Shown piece after piece: positions 20,288 through 28,681 of a stretch of 64,000 nucleotides of DNA. A model generated the notes under the pieces. It searched no databases, was not told the DNA's origin, and saw only the letters and a program-made list of their open reading frames with translations. This DNA is from Microvirga terricola (GTDB lineage Bacteria; Pseudomonadota; Alphaproteobacteria; Rhizobiales; Beijerinckiaceae), in contig NZ_JAATJS010000001.1 of NCBI RefSeq assembly GCF_011777495.1, forward strand, positions 186,001 to 250,000, read 5' to 3'. Position 1 is the first letter of the stretch. Every line of letters begins with the position of its first letter. Position numbers and translations under genes: made by a program.

Positions 20288-21481
20288 TCATGTCATGACT
20301 CGTGCGCGAGGCGACAGGCGTTCGCGCCGCCGCCTCGCGTGCAACACATCGAGCCCGCGCATATCGCGAAAGGCGTCGAGCATCGGCTGACAGGGAACGC
20401 GCTCACCATGCGGCTCGTGGCGACAGACGGGATCCCACAGCCCCATGGGTGTCCAATCCTGAGGCGAATGCCATTCCGGCATGCCGAGGATGGGATAGAG
20501 ACAGACGCCCTGAAGGGGCACACCATCGCGCAGCAGGATCTCGGATTCCCCCGCCACCTCGCGCAGCCAGGGGCCGCGCCTTTCGCCAACATGCGTCGTC
20601 TCGGTAATCATCAGATCGCCGCCATAGCGATCCGAGACGCTTGTCACGAGATCGCGCAGTTTCACACGGCGTGGATCGTCCTCGGCCAGAGGCGGAATCG
20701 TGCCGTCAACGGAGGGTGGCGTGTTCCACTCCCACTGGTTCGTCCAATAGTAGTTGACGCCCACAATATCGAGATGCGCCCGGCTGCCGCCGAGCTCCGG
20801 CAGGAGACGGCCGCACAGCATGTCCCAGGATTGGAAGACAAGGCGATTGTTGAAATCCTCCACCACCGCGCGCCATTCCTCCTCCTCACACATCGGCGCC
20901 ACGACGGAGCAGAGCGGGTCCGCATTGACGATGCGCGCGTCCGAGCGCACGGAGCGGATCGCGTCGATGCCTTGGATGGCGGCACGCACAAGCGCGACCT
21001 TCAGATCCCATCCACGCCCGCTTTCGTGCGGCGCAAACAGCCCCTTCTCGCCGCCGGCGTAAGCCATGAATGAGGGTTCGTTGACGGGCGTGAAATAAGG
21101 GATGCTGGAGGAATGGCGCTCCACGAGCCGCGCGGCGGCGTAGCAGTAGTCGGCGAAGCGGCTTGGAAAGTCCGTGCTCCACAGGTCGACGTGGCGAGGG
21201 AAGCCGTAATGAAAAAGATCCCAGATCACCTCGAGCCCGCTCTCCGCTGCCGCATGCAGAAAAGGCGCGACGGAGGAAAAATCGTATCGTCCCCGGCCAA
21301 GGTCGATCAGCGGCCAGCGCATGACTTCACGGATGCCGTGAATGCCGAGCTTGGCGAGCGCGCGATAATCCTCGCGGAAGGTTTTGTCATGCCCCGTGGC
21401 GACGACCTGATCGAACCACTGGCCATGGCGGTTATATCCGGTCGAGCCTTCGAAGCCGGCCAGGAAGAAGCTGCGAAACAT
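20288..21481 (-). CDS. GH1-like glycosidase (beta-glucosidase family fold)
   Basis: A 397-residue TIM-barrel protein. The catalytic pair follows the clan GH-A pattern: acid/base E135 in YFTPVNEPSFMAY and nucleophile E294 in LMITETTHVG. Other GH1-like landmarks are REVMRWPLID and DLFHYGFPRHVDLW. It is shorter and more divergent than typical GH1 beta-glucosidases, and there is no signal peptide. It is the last gene of a minus-strand operon with another GH1-type enzyme, UDP-galactopyranose mutase and a glycosyltransferase. The substrate is unknown. Confidence 0.8.
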   Translation of the reverse strand: MFRSFFLAGFEGSTGYNRHGQWFDQVVATGHDKTFREDYRALAKLGIHGIREVMRWPLIDLGRGRYDFSSVAPFLHAAAESGLEVIWDLFHYGFPRHVDLWSTDFPSRFADYCYAAARLVERHSSSIPYFTPVNEPSFMAYAGGEKGLFAPHESGRGWDLKVALVRAAIQGIDAIRSVRSDARIVNADPLCSVVAPMCEEEEWRAVVEDFNNRLVFQSWDMLCGRLLPELGGSRAHLDIVGVNYYWTNQWEWNTPPSVDGTIPPLAEDDPRRVKLRDLVTSVSDRYGGDLMITETTHVGERRGPWLREVAGESEILLRDGVPLQGVCLYPILGMPEWHSPQDWTPMGLWDPVCRHEPHGERVPCQPMLDAFRDMRGLDVLHARRRRERLSPRARVMT

Positions 21482-21496
21482 GAAAAGCGCCCCGCT

Positions 21497-22777
21497 CTAT
21501 CCAGTCTTCAGTAGCCCAACGGCGGAAATGCCGCCGGCCACACAGGCCTGATAAGAACCGACGAGAGGCGTAGGAGTTCGATCTAGCGTCACGGGATCAA
21601 GGTCCCACAACCCCATCGGCGCGACATAATTCGCGGGATTCCGCGTGCCTTGGCGGTACGCCCAGGCCACCATGTCGAACATCGGCCACCAGGTGTAGCC
21701 GACCATCGGGATGCCCTCAGTTCGCAAAATTTTCACCGCCGCGATGGAATCGTCCATCCATCGTTGCCGCTTCGCGACCGAGCCGATGGATGCGGTCTCG
21801 CTGACGAAAAGCGGCGATTTGTAGCGCGCATGATAGAGCCGCCCTAGCTGCGCCACGAGATCGCCGGGAGCGTAAGGCTGGCGGATGCGCAAGCGCCCCC
21901 TCGCCTCTCGTTGCAGCCGCTTTTTTGTAAACATGGGGTAGAGGTTCAGGCCGATGAACGGCAGGTCGATGGCATTCTCCTGAAACCACGCGAGGTCGCT
22001 CTCCCCCGCGCCATGGTGCAGCAGCCACGCCCAGAGCGGATGTTCGCGGTTGACTCTGCCGCTGACGAGATCGAGCGAGAGAAACACGATCTCCTGTCGG
22101 CGCTCGCCCTCACCAGCCAAGGCTGGATCGGGAGTCTCGTAGAGATCGGTCGCATCGACGTGAACGGCTAGAATTTCAGGATCGACTGCCTGCAAGGCCT
22201 GCACCGTGCGCACGATGCCGCGGGCAATCGCCATCATGACTGCGATGAAACCCGACCAACCGCGGCGAAACGGCGGCCACCAGCCGAGGCGGCCGCAATA
22301 CCAGGCGGTGATGCGCGGCTCGTTCAGCGGCGTGTACCAGAAGATTCGCCCCTGGAAGCGACCAGCGAGGCCGGACGCGTACTCCGCGACACGCTCGGGA
22401 TAATCGGGGTTGAGGTAAGCGCCATGCAGCCAGCGCGGCAGGCCATAATGGACGAGGTCCACGATCGGATCGATGCCGAGATCAAGAAGACGCCCGAGTG
22501 TCTTGTCAGGAAAGTCCCAATCCCACTGCCCGCGCGCGGGCTCCACACGGTGCCAGGGGATGCCGTAGCGAATGGTCTTCACGCCCAATGCGGCTGCGAG
22601 GCTCAGGTCCTCCGCCCAGCGCTCATAGTGACCGGTCAGCTCATACTCATCGAGAGTTCGCCCCGTCGATGGCCAAGGCTCAGTGATGAATGTGTCCTCG
22701 ATTCCGGTCGACCACCAGAAAGCCTGCGGTGCAGTGAGGCGCGACGCTTGCGGGCGGAGCGGAAGGGATGTCATCAC
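21497..22777 (-). CDS. GH1-type glycosidase
   Basis: A 426-residue TIM-barrel protein. The family-1 landmarks are FWWSTGIEDTF near residue 20, VKTIRYGIPWHRVEP, DLVHYGLPRWL, acid/base E153 in WYTPLNEPRI and nucleophile E327 in LFVSETASIG. There is no signal peptide. It is 15 bases upstream of the second GH1-like gene and about 50 bases downstream of the UDP-galactopyranose mutase gene on the same strand. Two different GH1-type enzymes beside one glycosyltransferase suggest remodelling of a glycan made by the same cluster, or transglycosylase activity; this is inference. Confidence 0.84.
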   Translation of the reverse strand: MMTSLPLRPQASRLTAPQAFWWSTGIEDTFITEPWPSTGRTLDEYELTGHYERWAEDLSLAAALGVKTIRYGIPWHRVEPARGQWDWDFPDKTLGRLLDLGIDPIVDLVHYGLPRWLHGAYLNPDYPERVAEYASGLAGRFQGRIFWYTPLNEPRITAWYCGRLGWWPPFRRGWSGFIAVMMAIARGIVRTVQALQAVDPEILAVHVDATDLYETPDPALAGEGERRQEIVFLSLDLVSGRVNREHPLWAWLLHHGAGESDLAWFQENAIDLPFIGLNLYPMFTKKRLQREARGRLRIRQPYAPGDLVAQLGRLYHARYKSPLFVSETASIGSVAKRQRWMDDSIAAVKILRTEGIPMVGYTWWPMFDMVAWAYRQGTRNPANYVAPMGLWDLDPVTLDRTPTPLVGSYQACVAGGISAVGLLKTG

Positions 22778-22828
22778 CTATGAGTCCATTCCGCGCTGCG
22801 TTGTTCCGTAATGGCTGGAATATAAGCT

Positions 22829-23986
22829 CTAGAGCGCGCGAGCGGCCGCTGTTGCCGGAACGATGCGCCGACCTGTGCCGGCCGCTCCGCGCGGCACCGT
22901 GTCGTTGATGCGTCGGAACGTGGCGAGCGCCTGACCGACGATCTGGTCCATGTTGTAGTAGCGATAGGTAGCAAGCCGCCCGACGAACCACACATCCGGT
23001 GTCGCCAGCGCGAGCCGCTCGTACCTCTTGAAAAGCTCCTGATTTTCCCGCTTCGGGATGGGATAATACGGATCGCCGACAGCGGACGGATACTCATAGG
23101 TGAGCGCCGTCTTGGGATGCTCCTGGCCGGTCAGGTGCTTGTACTCGGTAACGCGCGTGTAGTCCTGCGTCTGCGGATAGTTCACGACGCCGACCGGCTG
23201 GTGCCATGGCTTGTCGAGCGTGACGTGCTCGAAGCGCAGCGACCTGTAAGGCAATTTGCCGAATCGGAACCCAAAATATTCGTCGACAGGCCCGGTATAA
23301 ATGACTCGCCTGTGCGGAATCTTATACCGCACATCTTCGTATTCGGTCTGCGTCATGATGTGAATGTTGCGATGCCGCAGCATCTTTTCGAACATGCGTG
23401 TGTAGCCGTGACGCGGCATGAACTGGAACTCGTCACCGAAATAGCGGTCGTCCCGGTTGGTGCGCGTCGGAACGCGCGCGGTCACCGATTTGTCGAGTTC
23501 GGACGGATCGAGACCCCATTGCTTGCGGGTGTAACCCCGAAAGAATTTTTCATAGAGTTCGCGCCCGACCGTGGAGACCACCACATCTTCCGATGTTTTG
23601 ATCTCGTCGACCTTTTCCGCCCGCCCGGCGAACCATTCCTGCAACTCTTCCGAGGTCAGGTTGAAGCCGTAAAGCGTATTGACCGTATCGAGATTGATCG
23701 GAATCGGCACGAGCGTACCATCAACCTGTGCCAGTACCCGGTGCTCATAGAACCGCCATTCGGTGAAGCGGGAGAGATAGTCAAAAATCTGCTTGGCGTT
23801 CGTGTGGAAGATATGCGGGCCATATTGATGGATGAGGAGGCCCTGATCGTCATACCGATCATAAGCGTTTCCACCGATATGGTTGCGCCGGTCGATCAGC
23901 AGGATGCGCTCGTTGCGCTCGTTCGCAATTCTCTCTGCAAGCACACTTCCGGCAAAGCCCGCGCCAACGATGAGCCAGTCATACAT
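22829..23986 (-). CDS. glf: UDP-galactopyranose mutase
   Basis: A 385-residue flavoenzyme of normal Glf length. The FAD-binding GAGFAGSVLAERIA motif is at residues 9-22. HIGGNAYD, the QYGPHIFHTN motif, GYTRKQWG and the C-terminal DVWFVGRLATYRYYNMDQ segment are all family-typical. It interconverts UDP-galactopyranose and UDP-galactofuranose. The frame stays open to 24064, but the ATG at 23986 (MYDWLIVGAG) lies 4 bases after the glycosyltransferase stop with GGAG in place. Galactofuranose-containing glycans are the expected output. Confidence 0.94.
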   Translation of the reverse strand: MYDWLIVGAGFAGSVLAERIANERNERILLIDRRNHIGGNAYDRYDDQGLLIHQYGPHIFHTNAKQIFDYLSRFTEWRFYEHRVLAQVDGTLVPIPINLDTVNTLYGFNLTSEELQEWFAGRAEKVDEIKTSEDVVVSTVGRELYEKFFRGYTRKQWGLDPSELDKSVTARVPTRTNRDDRYFGDEFQFMPRHGYTRMFEKMLRHRNIHIMTQTEYEDVRYKIPHRRVIYTGPVDEYFGFRFGKLPYRSLRFEHVTLDKPWHQPVGVVNYPQTQDYTRVTEYKHLTGQEHPKTALTYEYPSAVGDPYYPIPKRENQELFKRYERLALATPDVWFVGRLATYRYYNMDQIVGQALATFRRINDTVPRGAAGTGRRIVPATAAARAL

Positions 23987-23990
23987 GACC

Positions 23991-25208
23991 TTACTCCGCG
24001 GGGGGGGCCGCATGAGTGGGCTGCGGCGATACGGAACGTCCGGCCACCATCTCTCCGCCGACATCGCGCATCAACCGATGCATGGCCGCCCAAGTGCGAT
24101 CCCACGAGCCGGAGGCGAGATGGCGGTCCACTTTCGCGAGCCACGCATCCTTCGGCCGTGAGAGAATGCTCTCCGCGCACGCGACCACGTCGTATGCGTT
24201 TCCTGCAATCTCGACGAGCCCCTTTTCGCCATAGGGCCTGACAACATCGGTGATAGGGGTGGATACCACCGGCACGCCGGCGGCGAGAAACTCCGGCGTC
24301 TTTGTCGGGCTGATGAAGCGTGTGGCTTCATTGATCGCGAAGGGCATGAGGCCGACATTCCAGCCCGACAGATAATGCGGCAGATCATTATAAGACTTGC
24401 CGCCGAGCCAGTGAATGTTGGGCCGCTGCGGCAACGATTCCGGATCGATCTTCACCACCGGCCCGATCATGACGAGCTGCCACGCAGGCCGCAGATCGGC
24501 GATGTCGGCAACAAGATCGAGATCCATGCGCTCATCGATGACGCCAAAGAATCCGAGGCGCGGAAGGCCGATCTCGGCTTGGTCGTCGGGATCCGCTTTG
24601 ATGTCGCGCGCTTTCGCGAAGTGATCGAAATCGATGGATGAGGGAAAGGCGTGCACGCTGTGATGTCGGTCGCGCTTGGCTTCGTAAAGACTCAAGCCGC
24701 CGGTGAAGACCAGATCGGAATGCGCAAAGAGTTCGGATTCGAGGGCGAGCATCTCCTCCGAGGCGCCGCGGAAAAGAGACAACTCATCCATGTTGTCATA
24801 GACGCACAGATCGCATTCGAGATCGTTCGAGAACGCGAGCGCCATCGGCGTGTAGTACCAGAAGATGCGAGGTTGCTGCGCGCGGCGGCCGATGAGATCG
24901 GCAACAAGCTTGCGTTGCGCCGCAACAGTTCCATCCGCGGACAATCCTTCCGGCAGATGCGGCACGGCAATCGTGACGCCTTGCGGCCGTGTGCTGAGTT
25001 CCAGATGCGCGCGGATTACAGGTTCAAAGATAGGTTCTTCAACAAAGAGAACGGCGTAGTGCCGCGCGGCGCGGCTCAAAAGATGTTGCGGACGCTGCCA
25101 GACGAAATCCCAACGCAGATGCGAGAAGCAGACAAGAAGAGTTTTTTTCGAGGAAGTCTTGAAACTCAGACGATAGGCAAGGCTCTGCGTCGTCAAACGC
25201 TCATGCAT
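23991..25208 (-). CDS. Glycosyltransferase, GT-B fold
   Basis: About 405 residues. The N-terminus has the HLRWDFVWQRPQHLLSR motif seen in a group of glycosyltransferases linked to Glf. The C-terminal half has WLGGKSYNDLPHYLSGWNVG and the nucleotide-sugar site TKTPEFLAAGVPVVSTPI. The ATG at 25208 is chosen because AAGGA lies 7 bases upstream; a GTG at 25241 is possible. It is first in an operon with glf and two GH1-type enzymes, so it could transfer galactofuranose or another sugar onto an acceptor. No transport genes are adjacent. Confidence 0.85.
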   Translation of the reverse strand: MHERLTTQSLAYRLSFKTSSKKTLLVCFSHLRWDFVWQRPQHLLSRAARHYAVLFVEEPIFEPVIRAHLELSTRPQGVTIAVPHLPEGLSADGTVAAQRKLVADLIGRRAQQPRIFWYYTPMALAFSNDLECDLCVYDNMDELSLFRGASEEMLALESELFAHSDLVFTGGLSLYEAKRDRHHSVHAFPSSIDFDHFAKARDIKADPDDQAEIGLPRLGFFGVIDERMDLDLVADIADLRPAWQLVMIGPVVKIDPESLPQRPNIHWLGGKSYNDLPHYLSGWNVGLMPFAINEATRFISPTKTPEFLAAGVPVVSTPITDVVRPYGEKGLVEIAGNAYDVVACAESILSRPKDAWLAKVDRHLASGSWDRTWAAMHRLMRDVGGEMVAGRSVSPQPTHAAPPAE

Positions 25209-25395
25209 AGCGCAATCCTTAAACTGTCCATACGCGGTCACGGCCGGGCGATGTTTCGCTCGGGCGGTGACATTCAGGTTTTCGTGAAGCGAACCGGCAA
25301 TGGCTCACGCTCGCAATCAAGTTGCCAACGCAACCAAAGCAACTTGGTTCCGGATTCGTTCATCTTAATGAACAGTCATTCAGGAAATACGGCTG

Positions 25396-25707
25396 TTATT
25401 TCTTTTCCAGCATCAGCGTCCCTTGCGCTTGAATGAATGTTTTCGCCTTGTCTGCGATGACGGCAAGGATCCACGGCAACTGCACTTCAACACGCAACTG
25501 ATCGTCAAAGACATCGATTTGACCATCGACGAACTGGCCAAGTGCGCCGACGTGAAATGTCATGCGATCTTCAGCCCAGGCTTCATCGATGGAGGCGATT
25601 TTGTCGCCGAACTGCGACTTGAGCCGCGCCATGCCGCCGTGCAGCCGGCGCGCGGCTTCAGCCTTTCCCAGATTGTGAGGAATGAGGACGACGAGGGATT
25701 TCGACAT
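25396..25707 (-). CDS. Polyhydroxyalkanoic acid system family protein
   Basis: A 103-residue protein starting MSKSLVVLIPHNLGKAEAAR, with a compact alpha/beta pattern (SIDEAWAEDRMTFHVGALGQ, then the DVFDDQLRVEVQLPWIL segment and a charged C-terminus). This matches a small conserved family annotated as PHA granule/system associated in proteobacteria. The molecular role is not established. The longer upstream frame to 26001 is a shadow of the next gene; the ATG at 25707 fits the family start. It follows a second small conserved gene on the same strand. Confidence 0.75.
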   Translation of the reverse strand: MSKSLVVLIPHNLGKAEAARRLHGGMARLKSQFGDKIASIDEAWAEDRMTFHVGALGQFVDGQIDVFDDQLRVEVQLPWILAVIADKAKTFIQAQGTLMLEKK

Positions 25708-25762
25708 GGGTCGCTCCGCTTCTTTGCACAACAAGCGCAGCGGTGCGGATCGGGTTCCGAAA

Positions 25763-26068
25763 CTAAAGCATTTCGACCTTGAGCGCGCGCACCACAATCG
25801 TCTCCTGCTGAAAGCGGCGCTCAAGCTCGGCGCGGTAGCGCTCCCACCAATGCTGGTCGATTTCGCGGGCCATGACCTCGAACACCACCAGATCGTCGTG
25901 CGGGGTGTGACCGCCTTCCTTCCACACGCTGTTGGCGGCAGCGCGCGTGAAGCTTGAGATGATGCCGAAATGCTCGGCGAGTTCGGAGCGCACACGTCCA
26001 TAGACTGCGCCGTCGAAGCGGCGTCCGGCGCGATCCGTCAGGGGCAGAAGAAGCTGAACCAGATGCAT
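25763..26068 (-). CDS. Conserved hypothetical protein, about 101 residues
   Basis: From the ATG at 26068 the protein reads MHLVQLLLPLTDRAGRRFDG and later DDLVVFEVMAREIDQHWWER, with an acidic/aromatic C-terminal half. There is no signal peptide or membrane span. AGGG lies upstream of the ATG; a GTG at 26077 is the alternative. It lies 55 bases from the PHA-system-like gene on the same strand and may share its promoter. I do not recognise a characterised family. Confidence 0.6.
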   Translation of the reverse strand: MHLVQLLLPLTDRAGRRFDGAVYGRVRSELAEHFGIISSFTRAAANSVWKEGGHTPHDDLVVFEVMAREIDQHWWERYRAELERRFQQETIVVRALKVEML

Positions 26069-26162
26069 CGCCACCACCCTGAAGCATCGGGAAGCGCGGC
26101 CGCGGCCGCGCTCGATGCGTCACGGATGGACAGCTAGGGCGTAAAGAGCGGAAAACGAGGCG

Positions 26163-26516
26163 TCAGGCCTGCAACGCCGCGAAGAGATCCCGGTCGGAGG
26201 CCGGCAGGCTGTCATCCACCCGATAGCGGCTCGACGGTTTCGAGACGCGCCAAGGACAGGCCGTTGAGGCATGAATCGCTTCCGACGGTCGCAACCGCCG
26301 CGCCGTGCCGTCGGCCTGCATCTCGTCGATGACGACAAGACCGAAGATGGTCAGCCGCGTCGCCATGACTTTGGTCGCCCGGTCGTCAGCGGCGACCGGC
26401 AGCGAGCCCGCGGTATAGACCGCATCCATAAAACCCTTCTGGTCGCGGCGCGGCGAGGCCGCAATGCGCGCACCGGGAAAGCGGATGACGTTGGTCGGCT
26501 GAGATCTCGATTCCAT
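26163..26516 (-). CDS. Hypothetical protein, 117 residues
   Basis: From the ATG at 26516 the protein starts MESRSQPTNVIRFPGARIAA. It has a central beta-rich segment (TKVMATRLTIFGLVVIDEMQ) and two cysteine/tryptophan-containing patches near the C-terminus. The frame is open to 26606, but NVIRFPGARIA looks like a natural N-terminal segment. No signal peptide or known domain is seen. It stands between small genes on the same strand with no clear operon partner. Confidence 0.5.
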   Translation of the reverse strand: MESRSQPTNVIRFPGARIAASPRRDQKGFMDAVYTAGSLPVAADDRATKVMATRLTIFGLVVIDEMQADGTARRLRPSEAIHASTACPWRVSKPSSRYRVDDSLPASDRDLFAALQA

Positions 26517-26580
26517 GTAAGCAACCCTTGGCCCCGAATCGGAGACAGGATCGCTGCAAGGAATTAAGAAGCGCCTAACC

Positions 26581-26991
26581 TTAATCGAGCCGTTGCAGCG
26601 CGACATAGGCCGTGCCGGTCTTGGTCAGACCCAGCTCCTGCGCCGCGCCAGCCGCTAAGTCTATGATGCGCCGATGAGCGAAAGGTCCGCGATCATTGAC
26701 CCGGACCACGACGGACAGGCCGGTCTTCTCGTTCACGACCCGCAATCTCGTCCCGAAGGGCAAGGTGCGATGGGCCGCCGTCATGGCCGATGAGTTGAAG
26801 CTTTCGCCGCTCGCGGTCCGGCGACCTTGGAAGCCCGGCCCGTACCAGGAGGCCACCCCCCGCTGGAATTCTCGGCCAGACTTGGTTTGCGGAATGGAGC
26901 CGGTCACTGAAGGATCGGCCATGGTTTCCTGACAGGCAGCGACAAAGAGAAACGGCGCCAGAAGCGGCACCAGAGAAACGAAAGTCCTCAC
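26581..26991 (-). CDS. rlpA: RlpA-like septal ring lipoprotein (double-psi beta-barrel)
   Basis: From the GTG at 26991 (GGGGAGC 8 bases upstream) the frame encodes 136 residues. A lipoprotein signal ends in FLFVAAC (C20). The double-psi beta-barrel starts at GVASWYGPGFQGRRTASGE and includes LPFGTRLRVV and the catalytic-type VRVNDRGPF motif. RlpA proteins bind or cleave denuded peptidoglycan glycan strands at the septum. No SPOR domain is present, so this is a short form. The upstream in-frame ATG at 27054 would bury the signal peptide and is not preferred. Confidence 0.85.
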   Translation of the reverse strand: MRTFVSLVPLLAPFLFVAACQETMADPSVTGSIPQTKSGREFQRGVASWYGPGFQGRRTASGESFNSSAMTAAHRTLPFGTRLRVVNEKTGLSVVVRVNDRGPFAHRRIIDLAAGAAQELGLTKTGTAYVALQRLD

Positions 26992-27128
26992 GGATATTGC
27001 TCCCCTTGTATCGAGCTTGACAGGGGGAGCTGGCCACCAGAGGAGCAAAATCAACTTAAAATGGATTTTTTCTTAGAAACCTATCCTTTTGCGCTATGGA
27101 ACTAAACTAATGAGACACGGAGATTTAC

Positions 27129-27153
27129 GGCCAAGCCTCTTCAAAGCTTGGCC
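27129..27153. terminator. Hairpin after the MATE gene
   Basis: GGCCAAGC (27129-27136) pairs with GCTTGGCC (27146-27153) across a 9-base loop. It lies just past the 3' end of the MATE transporter gene. There is no T run on either side, so factor-independent termination is uncertain. Confidence 0.4.
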
Positions 27154-27186
27154 GAATGGCATCACTGAGACGACTGAAACCTATCC

Positions 27187-28581
27187 TCAGGCCGGAAGGG
27201 TGAGCAGCCCCAGCCGTTCGCGCCGCAGCCAGCGCCACAACATCAGGGCCGCGACCGTCGCGAGCCCCGTGGCAAGGCCGATCCAGATGCCGACGCCTCT
27301 CAAATTCGTGCCGAAGGCAAGAGCGACGCCGAGCGGCAGGCCGACGCCCCAATAGCCGAAGGCGGCATAGATCATGGGAACGCGAGTATCCTGAAGCCCG
27401 CGCAACATGCCCGCCCCCACAGCCTGTGCACCGTCGACCAGCTGGAAGGCGGCCGCAAGCACCAGGAAGGACAGGGCAAAGCCGATTACCGGGGCATTCT
27501 TCGGATCGTTCAGGTCGAGGAACGCGCCGACCAGGAGATGCGGTGCGAAAATCATCAGCGTCGCCGTGAAGACCATGAAGCCCACGCCAAGCGCCAAGGC
27601 GGTCCAGCCGGCGCGAGTCACCCCGTCGGCATCCTGCGCGCCATAGGCCCGCCCCACGCGCACCGTCACGGCCTGGCTGAAGCCAAAAGGCACCATGAAG
27701 CAGAAGGAGGCAATCTGAAGCGCAATGGCGTGGGCGGCGAGTTCGTTCGCCCCGATGCGTCCCATGAGGAGCGCAGCCGCGTTGAAGATCGTCACCTCGA
27801 ACGCCAGCGTCAGGCCGATAGGCACGCCGATGCGCCACAGGGTGCGATAGCGCGGCCAATCGGCCCGCCAGAAGCGGCCGAAGAGATGATAGCGCCTGAG
27901 CTTGCGATCGAAGCTGATGACCACCGCCAGGCCAAGAAACATGAACGTGCTGGAAATCACCGTACCGAGGCCTGCGCCGACAAGCCCGAGGCTCGGCAGG
28001 CCGAACGTGCCGAACATCAGGCCATAGGCGGCCCCGAGATTCACCGGCACGGCGAGAAGACCGATCACCAGCGCCCAGCCGGGCCGCTCGAGCGCCGCCA
28101 GGAAGGAGCGCAGCACGAGGTAGAGCAGGAACGGCAGCAGGCTCCATTGCAAAGCACGGATGTATTGCCCCGCCTCATGGGCTAAGGTGGGTTCCTGCCC
28201 CATGGCGAGGAGCAGCCATTCACCATTCCACGCAACGGCCCAGATCGGGATCGCGACGGTGATCGCCGCCCAGAAGCCCTGGCGCACGGTGCGGCGCACC
28301 TCGCGCACGGAATGGCGCTTGCGGCCCAACTCCTCGGCGATCAGCGGCGATGTCGCGCTGACGAGCCCGATGCCGAAAATCAGGAAAGCGAAATAGAGGT
28401 TGGTGCCGAGCGCACCGGCCGCCAATGCGCCAGAGCCGAGCCAGCCCATGAGGATGACGTCCGTCGTCATCAGGGAATTCTGGGCGACGTTGGTGAGGAT
28501 CAGGGGCCAGCCGAGCGCGAGCGTGGCGCGCAGCTCCGCTGTCCAGGCGGCCCGTTGTGTGGATGAAGCGCTCGGAATCAT
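27187..28581 (-). CDS. MATE family efflux transporter
   Basis: A 464-residue integral membrane protein with twelve predicted helices in two similar halves. MATE landmarks include GWPLILTNVAQNSLMTTDVI near the N-terminus and GIGLVSATSPLIAEELG. Such carriers export cationic drugs, dyes or metabolites using Na+ or H+ gradients; the substrate is not predictable. It is a single gene on the minus strand with no regulator next to it. Confidence 0.9.
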   Translation of the reverse strand: MIPSASSTQRAAWTAELRATLALGWPLILTNVAQNSLMTTDVILMGWLGSGALAAGALGTNLYFAFLIFGIGLVSATSPLIAEELGRKRHSVREVRRTVRQGFWAAITVAIPIWAVAWNGEWLLLAMGQEPTLAHEAGQYIRALQWSLLPFLLYLVLRSFLAALERPGWALVIGLLAVPVNLGAAYGLMFGTFGLPSLGLVGAGLGTVISSTFMFLGLAVVISFDRKLRRYHLFGRFWRADWPRYRTLWRIGVPIGLTLAFEVTIFNAAALLMGRIGANELAAHAIALQIASFCFMVPFGFSQAVTVRVGRAYGAQDADGVTRAGWTALALGVGFMVFTATLMIFAPHLLVGAFLDLNDPKNAPVIGFALSFLVLAAAFQLVDGAQAVGAGMLRGLQDTRVPMIYAAFGYWGVGLPLGVALAFGTNLRGVGIWIGLATGLATVAALMLWRWLRRERLGLLTLPA

Positions 28582-28681
28582 GGTGACAGGCTTTTAGCCC
28601 GAACCGGACGCGAAAGGCCACACCCTGAAGTCGTGCGGAGAATAGATCTTCGCCCTCTCGTTCCGGGCGAATCCGAATCTC

